Of a DNA stretch of 64,000 nucleotides, positions 25,416 through 34,781 are shown one piece after another. The notes under the pieces are model-generated. The model had not been told where the DNA came from. It saw nothing but the letters and a program-made list of their open reading frames with translations, and did no database searches. The stretch lies in assembly GCF_014647875.1 (NCBI RefSeq), contig NZ_BMQA01000040.1, positions 1 through 64,000 of the forward strand, given 5' to 3'. The stretch is from Streptomyces brasiliensis. GTDB lineage: Bacteria; Actinomycetota; Actinomycetes; Streptomycetales; Streptomycetaceae. Made by a program: the position numbers and the translations under genes. The stretch's first letter is position 1. The number at the start of each line of letters is the position of its first letter.

Positions 25416-27033
25416 CACCGAGACCGTGAGCCTGACCGCCGGCCTGCTCGCACGCGCGGACAGCGACGACGTCATGGTGCGCGTGCTGTCCGCCGACACC
25501 GCGCCCGCCACCGACTGGCGCTACCGCGACATCATCGGCGCCGCCCTCGTCCTCGCCGCCCGGCTGCGGCAGTGGGAGCAGGAACACGGCCGCCCCGCCC
25601 GCGTGGGGCTGCTCGCCGAGAACTCGCCCGAGTGGGTCACAGCCGACCTCGCCACGCTGTTCGCCGGCGCCGTGGAGATCCCGGTCCCCACCGCCTTCGC
25701 CGCCGAACAGGCCGCCTCCCTCTTCGAGACGGCCGACCTGTGCCTGGTGGACGCCGGCGGCAGCCGCGCCCTCGAGCGCTGGAGCCAGGACCGCCCGGCC
25801 GGCGTGCTGCCCGAAGACTGCCCCGTGACCGAGGTCGACCTGCCGGCCCTGCACAACGCCGCGCCCGCCACCGCACCCGCCTGGCCGGCGCCCGCCGAGG
25901 ACGCGGTCGTCAAGGTCATCCACACCTCCGGCACCACCTCGGCCCCCAAGGGCGTCCGCATCCGCCGCCACGGCCTCAACGCCCTGCTGACCTCGCTGCG
26001 CGCCCGCACCGGCACCGCCCTGTTCGGCCGCTACCTCTCCATCGTCCCCCTCAGCCTGCTCATCGAGCAGGTCGCCGGCCTCTACATGCCCTTCCTCGCG
26101 GGCGGTTCGGTGACCTTCCTGCCGCCGGGCACCGCGCTGGTGGGCACCGCCGCCGACGCCGCGCCCCGCATGCTCGACCTGCTGCGCCGGGCCCGGCCCA
26201 CCGCACTGGTCATCCCGCCCACCGTGGCCGGCCTGTTCCTCGCCCTGTGCGACCAGCAGCCCGACGAGAGCGTGACGGAACGGCACATGAGGATCTTCGG
26301 CCACGAAGGCCCCGTCTTCGTCGCCTGCGGCGGCGCCCCCGTGCCCGCCGAGATCCTCCAGCGCCTGCACGCCTACGGCCTGACCGTGCACGAGGGCTAC
26401 GGACTGAGCGAGAACTCCTCCGTGGTCTCCTGGAACTTCCCCGGCGAGGTCCGCTTCGGCACCGTCGGCCGCCCCCTGGACCACGTCGAGGTCGAACTCG
26501 CCGAGGACGGCGAACTGCTCATCCGCAGCACCTCGCTGTTCGCCGGCTACACCCGCGAGGACCCCTCCAGCGTCGTCGTCGACGAGCAGGGCCGGCTGCA
26601 CACCGGTGACCTCGCCGAGATCGACGAGGACGGCTATCTGCGCATCACCGGCCGCAAGAAGAGCCTGGTGATCACCGCCGGCGGCCGCAACGTCTCACCG
26701 GAGTGGGTCGAGGCCCGCTACCGCGAACTGGGCTTCGTCCGCGAGGCCGCCATCGTCGCCGACGGGCTCGAGGCCGTGCACGGCCTGTTCGTCGTCCAGG
26801 CGGGACTCGACCACGACACCGCACGCGCACGGATCGAGACGTTCGGCCGGCAGCGGCTGTCGGACATCGAACGGGCGGCCGTGATCCGCGTGATGGCCGA
26901 GGACGACCCCGACTACGCACGCTGTTTCACCGTCACCGGCCGCCCGCGCCGGGACGTCATCCGCACCCACCTGCTGGACGGCCGCCCCTCCGGCGCGGCG
27001 GCCGCGCACACCCCCGTCAAGGAGATTGCATGA
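25405..27033 (+). CDS. AMP-dependent acyl-CoA / acyl-ACP ligase
   Basis: A 542-residue long-chain acyl-CoA synthetase-like enzyme. The P-loop is intact (VIHTSGTTSAPKGVRIRR), followed by HEGYGLSENSSV (YGxSE), HTGDLAEIDEDGYLRITGRKK and the C-terminal hinge LVITAGGRNVSPEWVE. At the A10 position, expected to hold the catalytic Lys, the sequence is TVTGRPRRDVI, so activity in the second half-reaction should be checked. It activates a carboxylate, perhaps the released polyene acid or a starter acid. It overlaps the hemolysin-family gene upstream and the oxygenase downstream (ATGA). Confidence 0.88.
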   Translation: MQPDTETVSLTAGLLARADSDDVMVRVLSADTAPATDWRYRDIIGAALVLAARLRQWEQEHGRPARVGLLAENSPEWVTADLATLFAGAVEIPVPTAFAAEQAASLFETADLCLVDAGGSRALERWSQDRPAGVLPEDCPVTEVDLPALHNAAPATAPAWPAPAEDAVVKVIHTSGTTSAPKGVRIRRHGLNALLTSLRARTGTALFGRYLSIVPLSLLIEQVAGLYMPFLAGGSVTFLPPGTALVGTAADAAPRMLDLLRRARPTALVIPPTVAGLFLALCDQQPDESVTERHMRIFGHEGPVFVACGGAPVPAEILQRLHAYGLTVHEGYGLSENSSVVSWNFPGEVRFGTVGRPLDHVEVELAEDGELLIRSTSLFAGYTREDPSSVVVDEQGRLHTGDLAEIDEDGYLRITGRKKSLVITAGGRNVSPEWVEARYRELGFVREAAIVADGLEAVHGLFVVQAGLDHDTARARIETFGRQRLSDIERAAVIRVMAEDDPDYARCFTVTGRPRRDVIRTHLLDGRPSGAAAAHTPVKEIA

Positions 27034-27944
27034 GCACCGTCGTGAAGACCACCTCCTACGGCACCGGCAGCGGCCTGCTGGTGCAACCCGCCGCGGGCGC
27101 CGCCGCCCTGGCCGGCATCGACTCCGCGCAGCTGCTCGAACTGCTCGGCCAGGCGGGCTTCTTGCTGCTGCGCGGCTTCGACACCGACATGACGGCGTTC
27201 ACCGCGCTGGTGCAGCACACCTCCACCTCCACCACCCTCGACCCCGCCCGCGACTTCTACTCCGAGGTCGCCCAGAAGGTCGACGCGGGCTTCGACGAGG
27301 TCGGCCTGCACACCGAGAACGGAAACAGCCCCTTCCGCTCCCACCTCGCCTGGTTCTTCTGCGAGAAGGCCGCCTCCTCCGGCTCCCAGACCACCGTGTG
27401 CGACGGCTACCGCGTCTGGGACGCCCTGTCCCCGGCCGCGCGCGAGGCATTCACCGCCCAGGACATCGTCTACAGCCGGTATGTCGCCGAGCCGCAGTGG
27501 CGCGGCATGGCCCACCACCTGCTGGGCCGCTCCAAGCCCGCCGACCAGATCGAGGTCTCCGAACTCCTCGCCCTGACCAGCACCCTCGAGGGCACCGAGA
27601 TCGTGCCCGAAGCCGACGGCGGCATCCGCTACGCCTACACCACCCCCGCCGCCGGCACGACCGTCTTCGGCGACCGCCCCTCCTTCGCCAACAGCATCCT
27701 CGGGCCCTCCTTCAACTACGAGAAGCCGAAGATCACCTTCGCGGACGGCACCGAGTTCCCCCCCGGCCTGCTCGCCGAGGTCGAGGCGGTCACCGCCGCC
27801 CTCACCGAGAACCTCGACTGGCAGGACGGGGACGTCGCCGTCATCGACAACACCCGGGTCATGCACGGCCGGCGCGCCATCACCGACCCCGACCGGACCA
27901 TCTACAACGCCCTCAGCTACATCGCGGTGCCCGCCACCGTCTGA
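27030..27944 (+). CDS. Fe(II)/2-oxoglutarate-dependent oxygenase, TauD-like
   Basis: A 304-residue TauD/TfdA-superfamily enzyme. The iron-binding facial triad reads His94 and Glu96 in LHTENGNSPF and His279 in DNTRVMHGRRAI, with a downstream Arg region for 2-oxoglutarate. HxE rather than HxD is typical of the clavaminate-synthase/arginine-hydroxylase branch. It hydroxylates, desaturates or cyclises an unactivated carbon. The tight coupling to the ligase and hemolysin-family genes suggests that the substrate is an acyl intermediate made by that trio. Confidence 0.88.
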   Translation: MSTVVKTTSYGTGSGLLVQPAAGAAALAGIDSAQLLELLGQAGFLLLRGFDTDMTAFTALVQHTSTSTTLDPARDFYSEVAQKVDAGFDEVGLHTENGNSPFRSHLAWFFCEKAASSGSQTTVCDGYRVWDALSPAAREAFTAQDIVYSRYVAEPQWRGMAHHLLGRSKPADQIEVSELLALTSTLEGTEIVPEADGGIRYAYTTPAAGTTVFGDRPSFANSILGPSFNYEKPKITFADGTEFPPGLLAEVEAVTAALTENLDWQDGDVAVIDNTRVMHGRRAITDPDRTIYNALSYIAVPATV

Positions 27945-28023
27945 CGCCCTGCCACCAGGCCCGCCGGACGCGCCCTGTGGCGGGATGTGCGTCCGGCACC
28001 CCGTACCCGGACAAGAGGGAGCC

Positions 28024-29541
28024 ATGAACACCGAACACCCCGCGTCACCGGTCGACGAGCCCGCCCACACGGCCGTGGCCCTGGACGAGGAGGACACCAC
28101 GCCGCCCGATCCGCGGCGCTGGACCCTGCTCGTGTTCGTCGCGCTCGCCCAGTTCATGGTGCTCCTGGACACCACCGTGGTGAACCTCGCCCTGCCCGCC
28201 ATCCAGTCGGACCTGGGCGCCTCCGCCACCGGCACCGAATGGGTCCTCACCGGCTACATCCTGTGCTTCGGCGGCCTCATGCTGCTGGGCGGGCGCACCG
28301 CAGACCGCTGGGGCCGCCGGCGCACCTTCCTGGCCGGCGCCGCCGTGTTCACCGCGGCCTCCCTGCTGTGCGGCCTGGCCGGCGGCACGGCGGTGCTGAT
28401 CGCCGCCCGCGCCCTGCAGGGCTGCGGCGCCGCGTTCCTGTCGCCCGCGGCGATGTCCCTGGTCACCACGTCCTTCCCGAAGGGCCGCGAGCGCACCACC
28501 GCGCTCGCCGTGTGGGCGGCGCTCGCCGGACTCGGCGGCACCCTCGGCGTCGTCCTCGGCGGGGTGATCACCGACAGCCTCGACTGGCGCTGGATCTTCT
28601 ACGTCAACATCCCCTTCGGCGCCGTCGCCGTCGCCGGCGTGCTGCTGCTCGGCCACCGCCGCGAGCACCTCACCGGCGGCTCACGGCCCGACCTGCTCGG
28701 CGCGGTCACCGTCACCGGCGGCCTGGCCGCCCTCGTCTACGCCATCGTCAACATCCAGGACCACGGCTGGCGTTCGGTCCTCTTCGTGGTGGGGCCGTTC
28801 GCCGCCGCCGTGGCCCTGCTGGCCGCGTTCGTCCTTGTCGAGCTGCGCGTCGCCGACCCGCTGATGCCGATGCGGCTGTTCGCCACCCGCTCACTCGTCA
28901 CGTCCTCCGTCGGCCGGATCCTGACCAGCGGCGTCCAGGCCGCCGTCCTGTTCCTGTGCAGCTACTACCTGCAGCGCACCCTGGGCTGGTCCACCCTCAA
29001 GTCCGGGTTCGCGTTCCTGCCGCTGGGCATCGTCGCCATCGCGGTCACCGCCCCGGCCACCCGGCTGATGCACCGTCACGGCCCGCGCCCCGTCTACATC
29101 GCCGGTGCCGCCGGCTCGGTCGCGGGCCTCGTCCTGCTCGCCGGGGCACCGCGCGACGGCGCCTACCCGACCCAGGTGCTGCCCGCGCTGCTGATCCTCG
29201 GCGCCGCCATGCAGTGCTGCACCATCCCGGTCAACGTGCACGGCGTGTCCGACGTCCCGCACCAACAGCAGGGCATCGCCTCCGGCGTCCTCGTGGCGGC
29301 CTTCCAGGTCGGCGCCTCGCTCGGAGTGGCCGTCGTCGCCACCAGCGCCCTGACCCGCACCACCCGCGAACTCACCCGGGGCACCGCGCCGGCCGCCGCC
29401 TGGCTCGACGGGCTGCACCTCGGCTTCTGGATCGCCGTTGCCATCGCGGTGCTCAACCTGATCAACGCCGTCGTCGGCCTGCCCGGCCGGCGCCCGGCCC
29501 CCGGCACGGCCCCGGCGGCACACACCGCCCGACACCCCTGA
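28024..29541 (+). CDS. MFS drug:H+ antiporter (DHA2, 14-TM type) 1
   Basis: A 505-residue integral membrane exporter. The N-terminus is cytoplasmic and acidic, TM1 carries LAQFMVLLDTTVVNLALPAI, the loop 2-3 motif is GGRTADRWGRRRTFLAG, and motif C-like VLGGVITDSLDWRWIFYVN follows. About 14 hydrophobic segments agree with the EmrB/QacA family. ATG at 28024 follows AGGGAG. Probably exports the product or an intermediate and gives self-resistance. A second paralogue lies at 31088. Confidence 0.92.
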   Translation: MNTEHPASPVDEPAHTAVALDEEDTTPPDPRRWTLLVFVALAQFMVLLDTTVVNLALPAIQSDLGASATGTEWVLTGYILCFGGLMLLGGRTADRWGRRRTFLAGAAVFTAASLLCGLAGGTAVLIAARALQGCGAAFLSPAAMSLVTTSFPKGRERTTALAVWAALAGLGGTLGVVLGGVITDSLDWRWIFYVNIPFGAVAVAGVLLLGHRREHLTGGSRPDLLGAVTVTGGLAALVYAIVNIQDHGWRSVLFVVGPFAAAVALLAAFVLVELRVADPLMPMRLFATRSLVTSSVGRILTSGVQAAVLFLCSYYLQRTLGWSTLKSGFAFLPLGIVAIAVTAPATRLMHRHGPRPVYIAGAAGSVAGLVLLAGAPRDGAYPTQVLPALLILGAAMQCCTIPVNVHGVSDVPHQQQGIASGVLVAAFQVGASLGVAVVATSALTRTTRELTRGTAPAAAWLDGLHLGFWIAVAIAVLNLINAVVGLPGRRPAPGTAPAAHTARHP

Positions 29542-29572
29542 CACCCCCCACCCCGACGGGAGAAGAAACCCC

Positions 29573-30139
29573 ATGGCACGTCCCGGAGATGTCCTGCGCC
29601 TCGGCGAGGACCGGCTCACCTTCCTGACCACGGCGGCCGAGACCGACGGCGCCTACGTCGAGGTGGCCGTGGAGTACTCCCCGGCCGGCGTCAAGCCGCC
29701 CCAGCACTACCACCCCCGGCAGACCGAGCGGATGCAGGTGAGCGACGGACAGCTGAACCTGCTCCTCGAGGGAACCCTGCACCAGTACGGTCCCGGCGAC
29801 GAGTTCTACATCCCACCGGGCGCCGTGCACTCCGTCTGGAACCCCGGCCCCGAGCGGACCCGGATCACCTGGCGCACCACGCCCGCCTACCGGACGGAGA
29901 GGGTCTTCGAGACCCTGTGGGGGCTGACGAACGAAGGACGGCTCAAGGCCGACGGCACGCCCCGGCTGCAGATGCCGCTGCTCGCACTGGCCTTCCGCGA
30001 CGAGTACCGGGTCGTCACCGGCCGCCCGTTCCTGCTGGACATGGCCCTGTGCACCGCCCTGGCCCCCCTGTCCATGGCCCTGGGCTACCGCCCCACCTAC
30101 CGCCCGCCCCAGCCGGCCGGCCGCCCCCAGCCGGCCTGA
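29573..30139 (+). CDS. Cupin-domain protein
   Basis: A 188-residue single-cupin protein. Motif 1 is GVKPPQHYHPRQTERMQVSDG (two His and a Glu-like ligand set) and motif 2 is GDEFYIPPGAVHSVWNPG, so a metal site is likely. Residues after about 125 are helical and end in a Pro/Gln-rich tail. Such cupins in clusters act as cyclases, isomerases or dioxygenases, or only bind product. It follows the MFS gene by 31 bp and is probably cotranscribed. No specific reaction can be read. Confidence 0.8.
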   Translation: MARPGDVLRLGEDRLTFLTTAAETDGAYVEVAVEYSPAGVKPPQHYHPRQTERMQVSDGQLNLLLEGTLHQYGPGDEFYIPPGAVHSVWNPGPERTRITWRTTPAYRTERVFETLWGLTNEGRLKADGTPRLQMPLLALAFRDEYRVVTGRPFLLDMALCTALAPLSMALGYRPTYRPPQPAGRPQPA

Positions 30140-30215
30140 CCACGACCCCGGGGGGATTCCCCTCCCGACCCCCGCTCAGCCCCCGGACTCTGCTGCACCG
30201 TCAGGTGCCGCCGCC

Positions 30216-30304
30216 GGGCGCACACCCGGCACCCGCGGCCGGCCGGTCCCGGCCGCCCGCGGGCGCACACCCGGCACCCGCGGCCGGCCGGTCCCGGCCG
30301 CCCG
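30216..30304 (+). repeat. 45-bp tandem duplication
   Basis: Two adjacent copies of a 45-bp unit (30216-30260 and 30261-30305), starting GGGCGCACACCCGGCACCCG, are identical over 44 bp. They lie in the noncoding 258-bp gap before the SARP-type box. Each unit contains nested GGCCGG/CCGGCC palindromes that could fold as a hairpin. Confidence 0.85.
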
Positions 30305-30312
30305 GCCGGCTG

Positions 30313-30355
30313 TCGAGCCGCACGCGAGGGACGGGCGAGGTACGCCGCCTAGCGT
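30313..30355 (+). promoter_or_regulatory. SARP-type promoter: three heptamers plus -10 box
   Basis: TCGAGCC at 30313, GCGAGGG at 30324 and GCGAGGT at 30335 are spaced exactly 11 bp. Eight bp after the last heptamer lies TAGCGT (30350-30355). This is the canonical SARP promoter geometry. The start codon of the NTF2-fold gene is 43 bp downstream. Best example in the window. Confidence 0.65.
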
Positions 30356-30397
30356 CGGGCCCGACGGATTCACCGCGATGCGTGGAGGAACGGGAAC

Positions 30398-30865
30398 ATG
30401 GCCAGCGAGCAAGGATTCACTCTTCCCGGCGCGGATCTGCCCGCGCCCGACGCCGACCTGCGCGCCCGGCGCGAGGCGGTGGTCATCGAGCACACGATCG
30501 CCGAGACGCAGTGGGACATCGACGGCGTCTTCGCCACGTTCCCGCGCGGCCCCGTCTACCGCGTCCAGGCCTTCGAGGAGGGCGAGCTGGTCGGCCCCGA
30601 CGCCATCCGCAAGGGCTACTTCGACGACATGCAGAAGGCCTTCCCCAACCTCGAGCACGACGTGCTCCACCTGCACCACACCCCCACCGCGGTCATCCTG
30701 GAGGCCTGGGCCCGCGGCAAGCAGGAGGCGGACTGGCGCGGCATCCCCAACCGCGGCAAGTCCATCGACGCCCCGGTCCTGGTCATCTTCCACTTCGACG
30801 GCGACGTCCTGATCGACGAGACGCTCTACTTCGACATCGCCACTTTCCAGCGGCAGCTCGCCTGA
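30398..30865 (+). CDS. SnoaL/NTF2-fold protein 2
   Basis: A 155-residue NTF2-like protein: VVIEHTIAETQWDIDGVFATF near residue 29 and FEEGELVGPDAIRKGYFDDM, with a C-terminal strand VFHFDGDVLIDETLYFD. The fold is shared by ketosteroid isomerases, polyketide cyclases and some hydroxylases. It has its own SARP-type promoter, so it is likely a real pathway enzyme rather than a stray gene. It is one of three NTF2-fold proteins in the window (also 21450 and 38609). Isomerisation of a polyene double bond or ring formation are candidate roles. Confidence 0.8.
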   Translation: MASEQGFTLPGADLPAPDADLRARREAVVIEHTIAETQWDIDGVFATFPRGPVYRVQAFEEGELVGPDAIRKGYFDDMQKAFPNLEHDVLHLHHTPTAVILEAWARGKQEADWRGIPNRGKSIDAPVLVIFHFDGDVLIDETLYFDIATFQRQLA

Positions 30866-30929
30866 CCCGCATCCAGGCACCGCGGGGCCCCGGCCGGCGA
30901 CGGCACGGGGCCCCTAGCCGCATCCGGGC

Positions 30930-30984
30930 GCCGAGCGGTCGCCGACCGGGGTTCGAGGGGGAGTCGAGTGCCCGTCCGTAGCGT
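30930..30984 (+). promoter_or_regulatory. SARP-type promoter: four heptamers plus -10 box
   Basis: GCCGAGC (30930), GCCGACC (30941), TTCGAGG (30952) and GTCGAGT (30963) have an exact 11-bp period; TAGCGT follows at 30979-30984, 9 bp after the last heptamer. It precedes the second MFS exporter by about 100 bp. Confidence 0.6.
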
Positions 30985-31087
30985 CGTCCGCGCCGGCCGG
31001 CCATGTGCCGGTCTGCGTCGGCGTACCTCACACACGCTCCACGCGACGGGCATCTCGCACCGGCCGCCTCCAGAAAGGATCGCTCGC

Positions 31088-32551
31088 ATGAGCACCGTCA
31101 CCCCCCCATCTTCGGGCGGAGGATCGAAGGGGCTGGTCTTCTGGGCCATCCTCACCACCGGCCTCGCCTCCTTCATGGCGGGCCTGGACAACCTCGTCAT
31201 CATCACGGCGCTGCCCACCATCAAGGACAAGCTCGGCGGCAGCCTCGCGGACCTGGAATGGACCGTCAACGCCTACACCCTGTCCTTCGCGGTGCTGATG
31301 ATGTTCGGTGCCGCGCTGGGCGACCGCTTCGGCCGGCGCAAGCTGTTCACCCTCGGACTGCTGCTGTTCACCGCGGCCTCGGCGGCGGCCGCGCTGGCCC
31401 CGGGCATCGGCATGCTCATCGCGGCCCGGGCCGTGCAGGGCGCCGGCGCGGCGATCGTGATGCCGCTGTCGGTCACCCTGCTGACCGTCGCCGTCCCGGC
31501 CGACAAGCGCGGCGCGGCCCTGGGCATCTGGGGCGCGATCAACGGCCTGTCCATCGCGGCCGGCCCGCTCGTCGGCGGCACGATCGTCGAGCACCTGTCC
31601 TGGCAGTGGATCTTCTGGCTCAACGTGCCCATCGGCCTGCTTTTGGCCCCCTTCGCGTTCACCAAGCTCGCCGAGAGCAGGATCGCCCAGTCCCGGCTGG
31701 ACGCGGTCGGCACCGTGCTCTCCGGCCTCGGCCTGTTCGGCATCGTCCTCGGCCTGGTCAAGGGCCACGGCGACGGCTGGACCTCGGCGCCGGTGCTGTC
31801 CGGGCTGATCGGCGGCGCGGCGGTCCTGGTCCTGTTCGTGCTGTGGGAGAACCGCACACCCCACCCGATGGTGCCGATGCGGATGTTCCGCAACCGCGCC
31901 TTCTCCGGGATCAACCTGGCCGGCGTGCTGATGTCGGTCGGCATGTTCGGCGCGATCTTCCTGCTCACCCAGTTCCTGCAGAACATCCAGGGCTACAGCG
32001 CGATGAGCGCCGGCGTACGGCTGCTCGCCTGGACCGCGATGCCGATGGTGGTGGCGCCGCTCGCCGGCATGATCTCCGACCGCATCGGCGGCAAGCCGGT
32101 GGTCGCCCTCGGACTCGCCCTGATGACGTTCGGCATGGCCTACTGGGCGTTCGTCCTGGAGCCGGACGTCTCCTACGCCGCCCAGCTGCCGTCGCTGATG
32201 ATCTGCGGCGCCGGCATGGCGATGTTCTACGCACCGCTGATGAACCTCACCATGGGCTCGGTCGCCGAGCACGAGCAGGGCATCGCCTCCGGTGTCACGG
32301 CCGCCACCCGCGAGGTCGGCGCCGCACTGGGTGTCGCCCTCCTCGCGTCCATCTTCAGCGCCAACGGCGGCTACGCCTCGCCGCAGAACTTCGTCGACGG
32401 CATCACCCCGGCCATGTGGGTGGGCGCCGCCGCGGTCGGCCTGGGCACCCTGTCCATGCTGCTCGTGCCGGGCCGCCGCAAGGACTCCTCCCGGCCCGTG
32501 CCGGCGGTTACGTCCCCGGCCGAGCAGAACGCACCGGCCGCGGCCCGCTGA
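31088..32551 (+). CDS. MFS drug:H+ antiporter (DHA2, 14-TM type) 2
   Basis: A 487-residue exporter of the EmrB/QacA family. TM1 is LASFMAGLDNLVIITALPTI, loop 2-3 is GAALGDRFGRRKLFTLG, and the TM5 antiporter region is GPLVGGTIVEHLSWQWIFWLN; hydrophobic segments continue to about residue 465. ATG at 31088. It has a separate SARP-type promoter, so export should be induced with production. Together with the genes at 28024 and 49485 it makes three exporters of two types, which suggests more than one exported species or strong self-protection. Confidence 0.92.
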   Translation: MSTVTPPSSGGGSKGLVFWAILTTGLASFMAGLDNLVIITALPTIKDKLGGSLADLEWTVNAYTLSFAVLMMFGAALGDRFGRRKLFTLGLLLFTAASAAAALAPGIGMLIAARAVQGAGAAIVMPLSVTLLTVAVPADKRGAALGIWGAINGLSIAAGPLVGGTIVEHLSWQWIFWLNVPIGLLLAPFAFTKLAESRIAQSRLDAVGTVLSGLGLFGIVLGLVKGHGDGWTSAPVLSGLIGGAAVLVLFVLWENRTPHPMVPMRMFRNRAFSGINLAGVLMSVGMFGAIFLLTQFLQNIQGYSAMSAGVRLLAWTAMPMVVAPLAGMISDRIGGKPVVALGLALMTFGMAYWAFVLEPDVSYAAQLPSLMICGAGMAMFYAPLMNLTMGSVAEHEQGIASGVTAATREVGAALGVALLASIFSANGGYASPQNFVDGITPAMWVGAAAVGLGTLSMLLVPGRRKDSSRPVPAVTSPAEQNAPAAAR

Positions 32552-32774
32552 CATCCGCGGCGCGGCACCGGACCCCACGACAGGGCACCCCCGGCAACCC
32601 GGGCAGCCCCGGCGGGGTCCGGCGCCGCGCCCGGCACCCCCGCACCGCCCCCGCCCGAGTCACGCCGTCCAACGCACGCCGTACCCACCGTCATCCGGCT
32701 CACGCCGTACGAACCGCCGTACACCCAGGCCGTCCGCCGAACCGGCAGACGGCCCCGACACGAACCGAGGAAGC

Positions 32775-33377
32775 ATGGCCATCGAGGAAATGAAGGTCAA
32801 GGACGCCTTCAGGATCACGCCGTCGCACATCCCGGACAACCGCGGTCACTTCTTCGAGGCGTGGCGGCTGAGCGAGCTCAGCGCGGTGAGCGGGCAGACG
32901 TTCGCCGTCCGACAGGTCAACTACTCGGTGTCCCGGCGCAACACGCTGCGCGGCATCCACGGCACGACGCTGCCGCCCGGCCAGGCGAAACTGGTGACCT
33001 GTGTGCGCGGCGCCGCCCTGGACGTGGTGGTCGACCTGAGGGTCGGCTCGCCCACGTTCGGCCTGTACGACACCACGCTGCAGGAGGCCGGCTCGGGTAT
33101 CGGCGTCTACCTGGCCGACGGCCTCGGCCACGCCTTTCTCGCGCTGAGTGACGACACCTGCATGAACTACCTGTGCTCCGAGGAGTACGTGCACGGCACG
33201 ATGGTGGACATCCAGGCCCTGGACCCCGCGATCGGCATCCCGTGGGACACCTCCGAGCCGTTCATCCGCTCGGCGAAGGACGCGGCCGCCCCCACCCTCG
33301 CCGAGGCCGTGGCCCGGGGCCTGCTGCCGACGTACGCGCAGGCGAGGGCGTCCTACCGCACACCGGTACCGGCCTGA
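32775..33377 (+). CDS. dTDP-4-keto-6-deoxyhexose 3,5-epimerase
   Basis: A 200-residue cupin-type sugar epimerase of the RmlC family. It shows the N-terminal DNRGHFFEAWRLSELSAVSG, RQVNYSVSRRNTLRGIHGT (catalytic His region) and LADGLGHAFLALSDDTCMNYLCSEEY. It inverts C3 and/or C5 of dTDP-4-keto-6-deoxyglucose-type sugars, steering the pathway to an L-configured sugar. GAGGAA precedes the ATG. It is on the + strand, apart from the other sugar genes on the - strand. RmlC-like enzymes in 2,6-dideoxysugar pathways can be 5- or 3,5-epimerases; which applies here cannot be read. Confidence 0.93.
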   Translation: MAIEEMKVKDAFRITPSHIPDNRGHFFEAWRLSELSAVSGQTFAVRQVNYSVSRRNTLRGIHGTTLPPGQAKLVTCVRGAALDVVVDLRVGSPTFGLYDTTLQEAGSGIGVYLADGLGHAFLALSDDTCMNYLCSEEYVHGTMVDIQALDPAIGIPWDTSEPFIRSAKDAAAPTLAEAVARGLLPTYAQARASYRTPVPA

Positions 33378-33500
33378 TGGCCCACCCCGCGATCCTGCCG
33401 GTGCCGGCCGTCCGCTGAACAGCCCCTGCCGGCCGCGCCCGCCCGCTGTGCCCCCGGCCCCGCGCCGGGGGCACAGCCGTGTCTGCCGCCGGTGCCTGAA

Positions 33501-33547
33501 CGTCCGCGCCGCCGCCCGCCCTTGAGGGGCGGGCGGCGGCGCGGACG
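33501..33547. terminator. Bidirectional hairpin terminator
   Basis: A perfect 21-bp GC-rich inverted repeat (33501-33521 and 33527-33547) has a 5-base loop TTGAG. It lies between the converging epimerase (+) and acyltransferase (-) genes. Confidence 0.85.
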
Positions 33548-33569
33548 CGTACCGGCCGTGGCGGCCGGC

Positions 33570-34781
33570 TCAGCCGGCGGGGGTGCGCCGGGCCCGGCCG
33601 AACCGGCGCACGAGCGGGGCCTCGACGAGGCGGTAGAGGACCCAGGACACCAGCACCGTGCCGGCGGCGGTGGCGGCCAGCATCGACAGGGTGGCCGCGG
33701 TGGAGTACATCTCCTGGCCGAGTTCCTTGCGCAGCGTGGACAGGGCGATGTAGTGCAGCAGGTAGAAGGCGAAGGAGATCTCGCCCAGCCAGACCATCGT
33801 GCGGTTGCGGAACAGGGTGAAGCGGCCCTCGATGTCCGCGGTCGCCGTCGCCGCGATCAGCAGCACGATCGGCACGATCAGCACGGCGCGCTGGCCGTAG
33901 AGGTAGGGCACGTGGAAGGTCAGCCAGTACCCGCCGGCCAGCAGCAGACCGGACCAGACCATGCCGATGTCGCGCCAGCGTCCGTGCCGGACCGCGAGCG
34001 CCACCAGGATGCCGAGCGCGAAGTCGGCCATCCGCACGGGCGGCAGCACATAGGCGAACCAGTACTGCGAGACCGACAGGACCTGGCCGCTGGGCACCCG
34101 CGGGGTCGTGGGGAACAGGGCGTAGGCCAGGGCGGGGGTGGCCACGACCGCGCCGATCACAGCGGTGATCCAGTACTTCAGCCGGGCGGGGCCGATGCGC
34201 CGCGCGGCGTGCAGCAGCAGCGGGAAGCACAGATAGAAGACGGCCTCCACGCCCAGCGACCAACTGGGGGAGTCCACACTGAAGTTGGTGAAGTAGCTGG
34301 GCACCCACACCTGGACCATGAACAGGTTGGCGACGGCGACGTGGGTGGAGGTGGTGGAGCCGGCGAACAGCACCATGGCCAGCACCCAGGCGACGACGTA
34401 GACGGGGTAGATCTTGACGAGTCTGCGCCGCCAGAACGAGGTGGTGGTGTCGTCCTCGCGTGCCGACCAGGTCAGGACGAATCCGCTGAGCACGAAGAAG
34501 AACGACACGCCGAGGCCGCCGGCCTGTGTGAACCAGTCGGCCAGGCGGTAGGCGGTGCGGTCGTCGGCCATCAGCCGCAGCGGGGGGATGGGCAGGAAGG
34601 CGTGGTGGGCGAAGACGGCCAGCGCGGCCAGGAACCGCAGGCCGGTGAGGGAGGGCAGCCGCGCGGGCCGGGGACGGGCCGGCACGGCGGCCGGGCCGTG
34701 CCCGTGTGCTGCGGCCGCCGGCGCGGAGTCGTGTGCTGCGGCCGCCGGTGCGGAACCGGTCAGCACATGGTCAGTGGTCAT
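33570..34781 (-). CDS. Membrane O-acyltransferase (acyltransferase 3 family)
   Basis: A 403-residue integral membrane protein with about 10 hydrophobic segments after an Ala/His-rich cytoplasmic N-terminus that contains a duplicated AAAAHD/AAAAHG segment. Family marks are LTGLRFLAALAVFAHHAFL, GGLGVSFFFVLSGFVLTW and SPSWSLGVEAVFYLCFPLLL, typical of sugar O-acyltransferases acting on macrolides and exopolysaccharides. It sits beside deoxysugar genes, so acylation of the sugar on the finished product is the likely job. The donor would be an acyl-CoA. Confidence 0.88.
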   Translation of the reverse strand: MTTDHVLTGSAPAAAAHDSAPAAAAHGHGPAAVPARPRPARLPSLTGLRFLAALAVFAHHAFLPIPPLRLMADDRTAYRLADWFTQAGGLGVSFFFVLSGFVLTWSAREDDTTTSFWRRRLVKIYPVYVVAWVLAMVLFAGSTTSTHVAVANLFMVQVWVPSYFTNFSVDSPSWSLGVEAVFYLCFPLLLHAARRIGPARLKYWITAVIGAVVATPALAYALFPTTPRVPSGQVLSVSQYWFAYVLPPVRMADFALGILVALAVRHGRWRDIGMVWSGLLLAGGYWLTFHVPYLYGQRAVLIVPIVLLIAATATADIEGRFTLFRNRTMVWLGEISFAFYLLHYIALSTLRKELGQEMYSTAATLSMLAATAAGTVLVSWVLYRLVEAPLVRRFGRARRTPAG

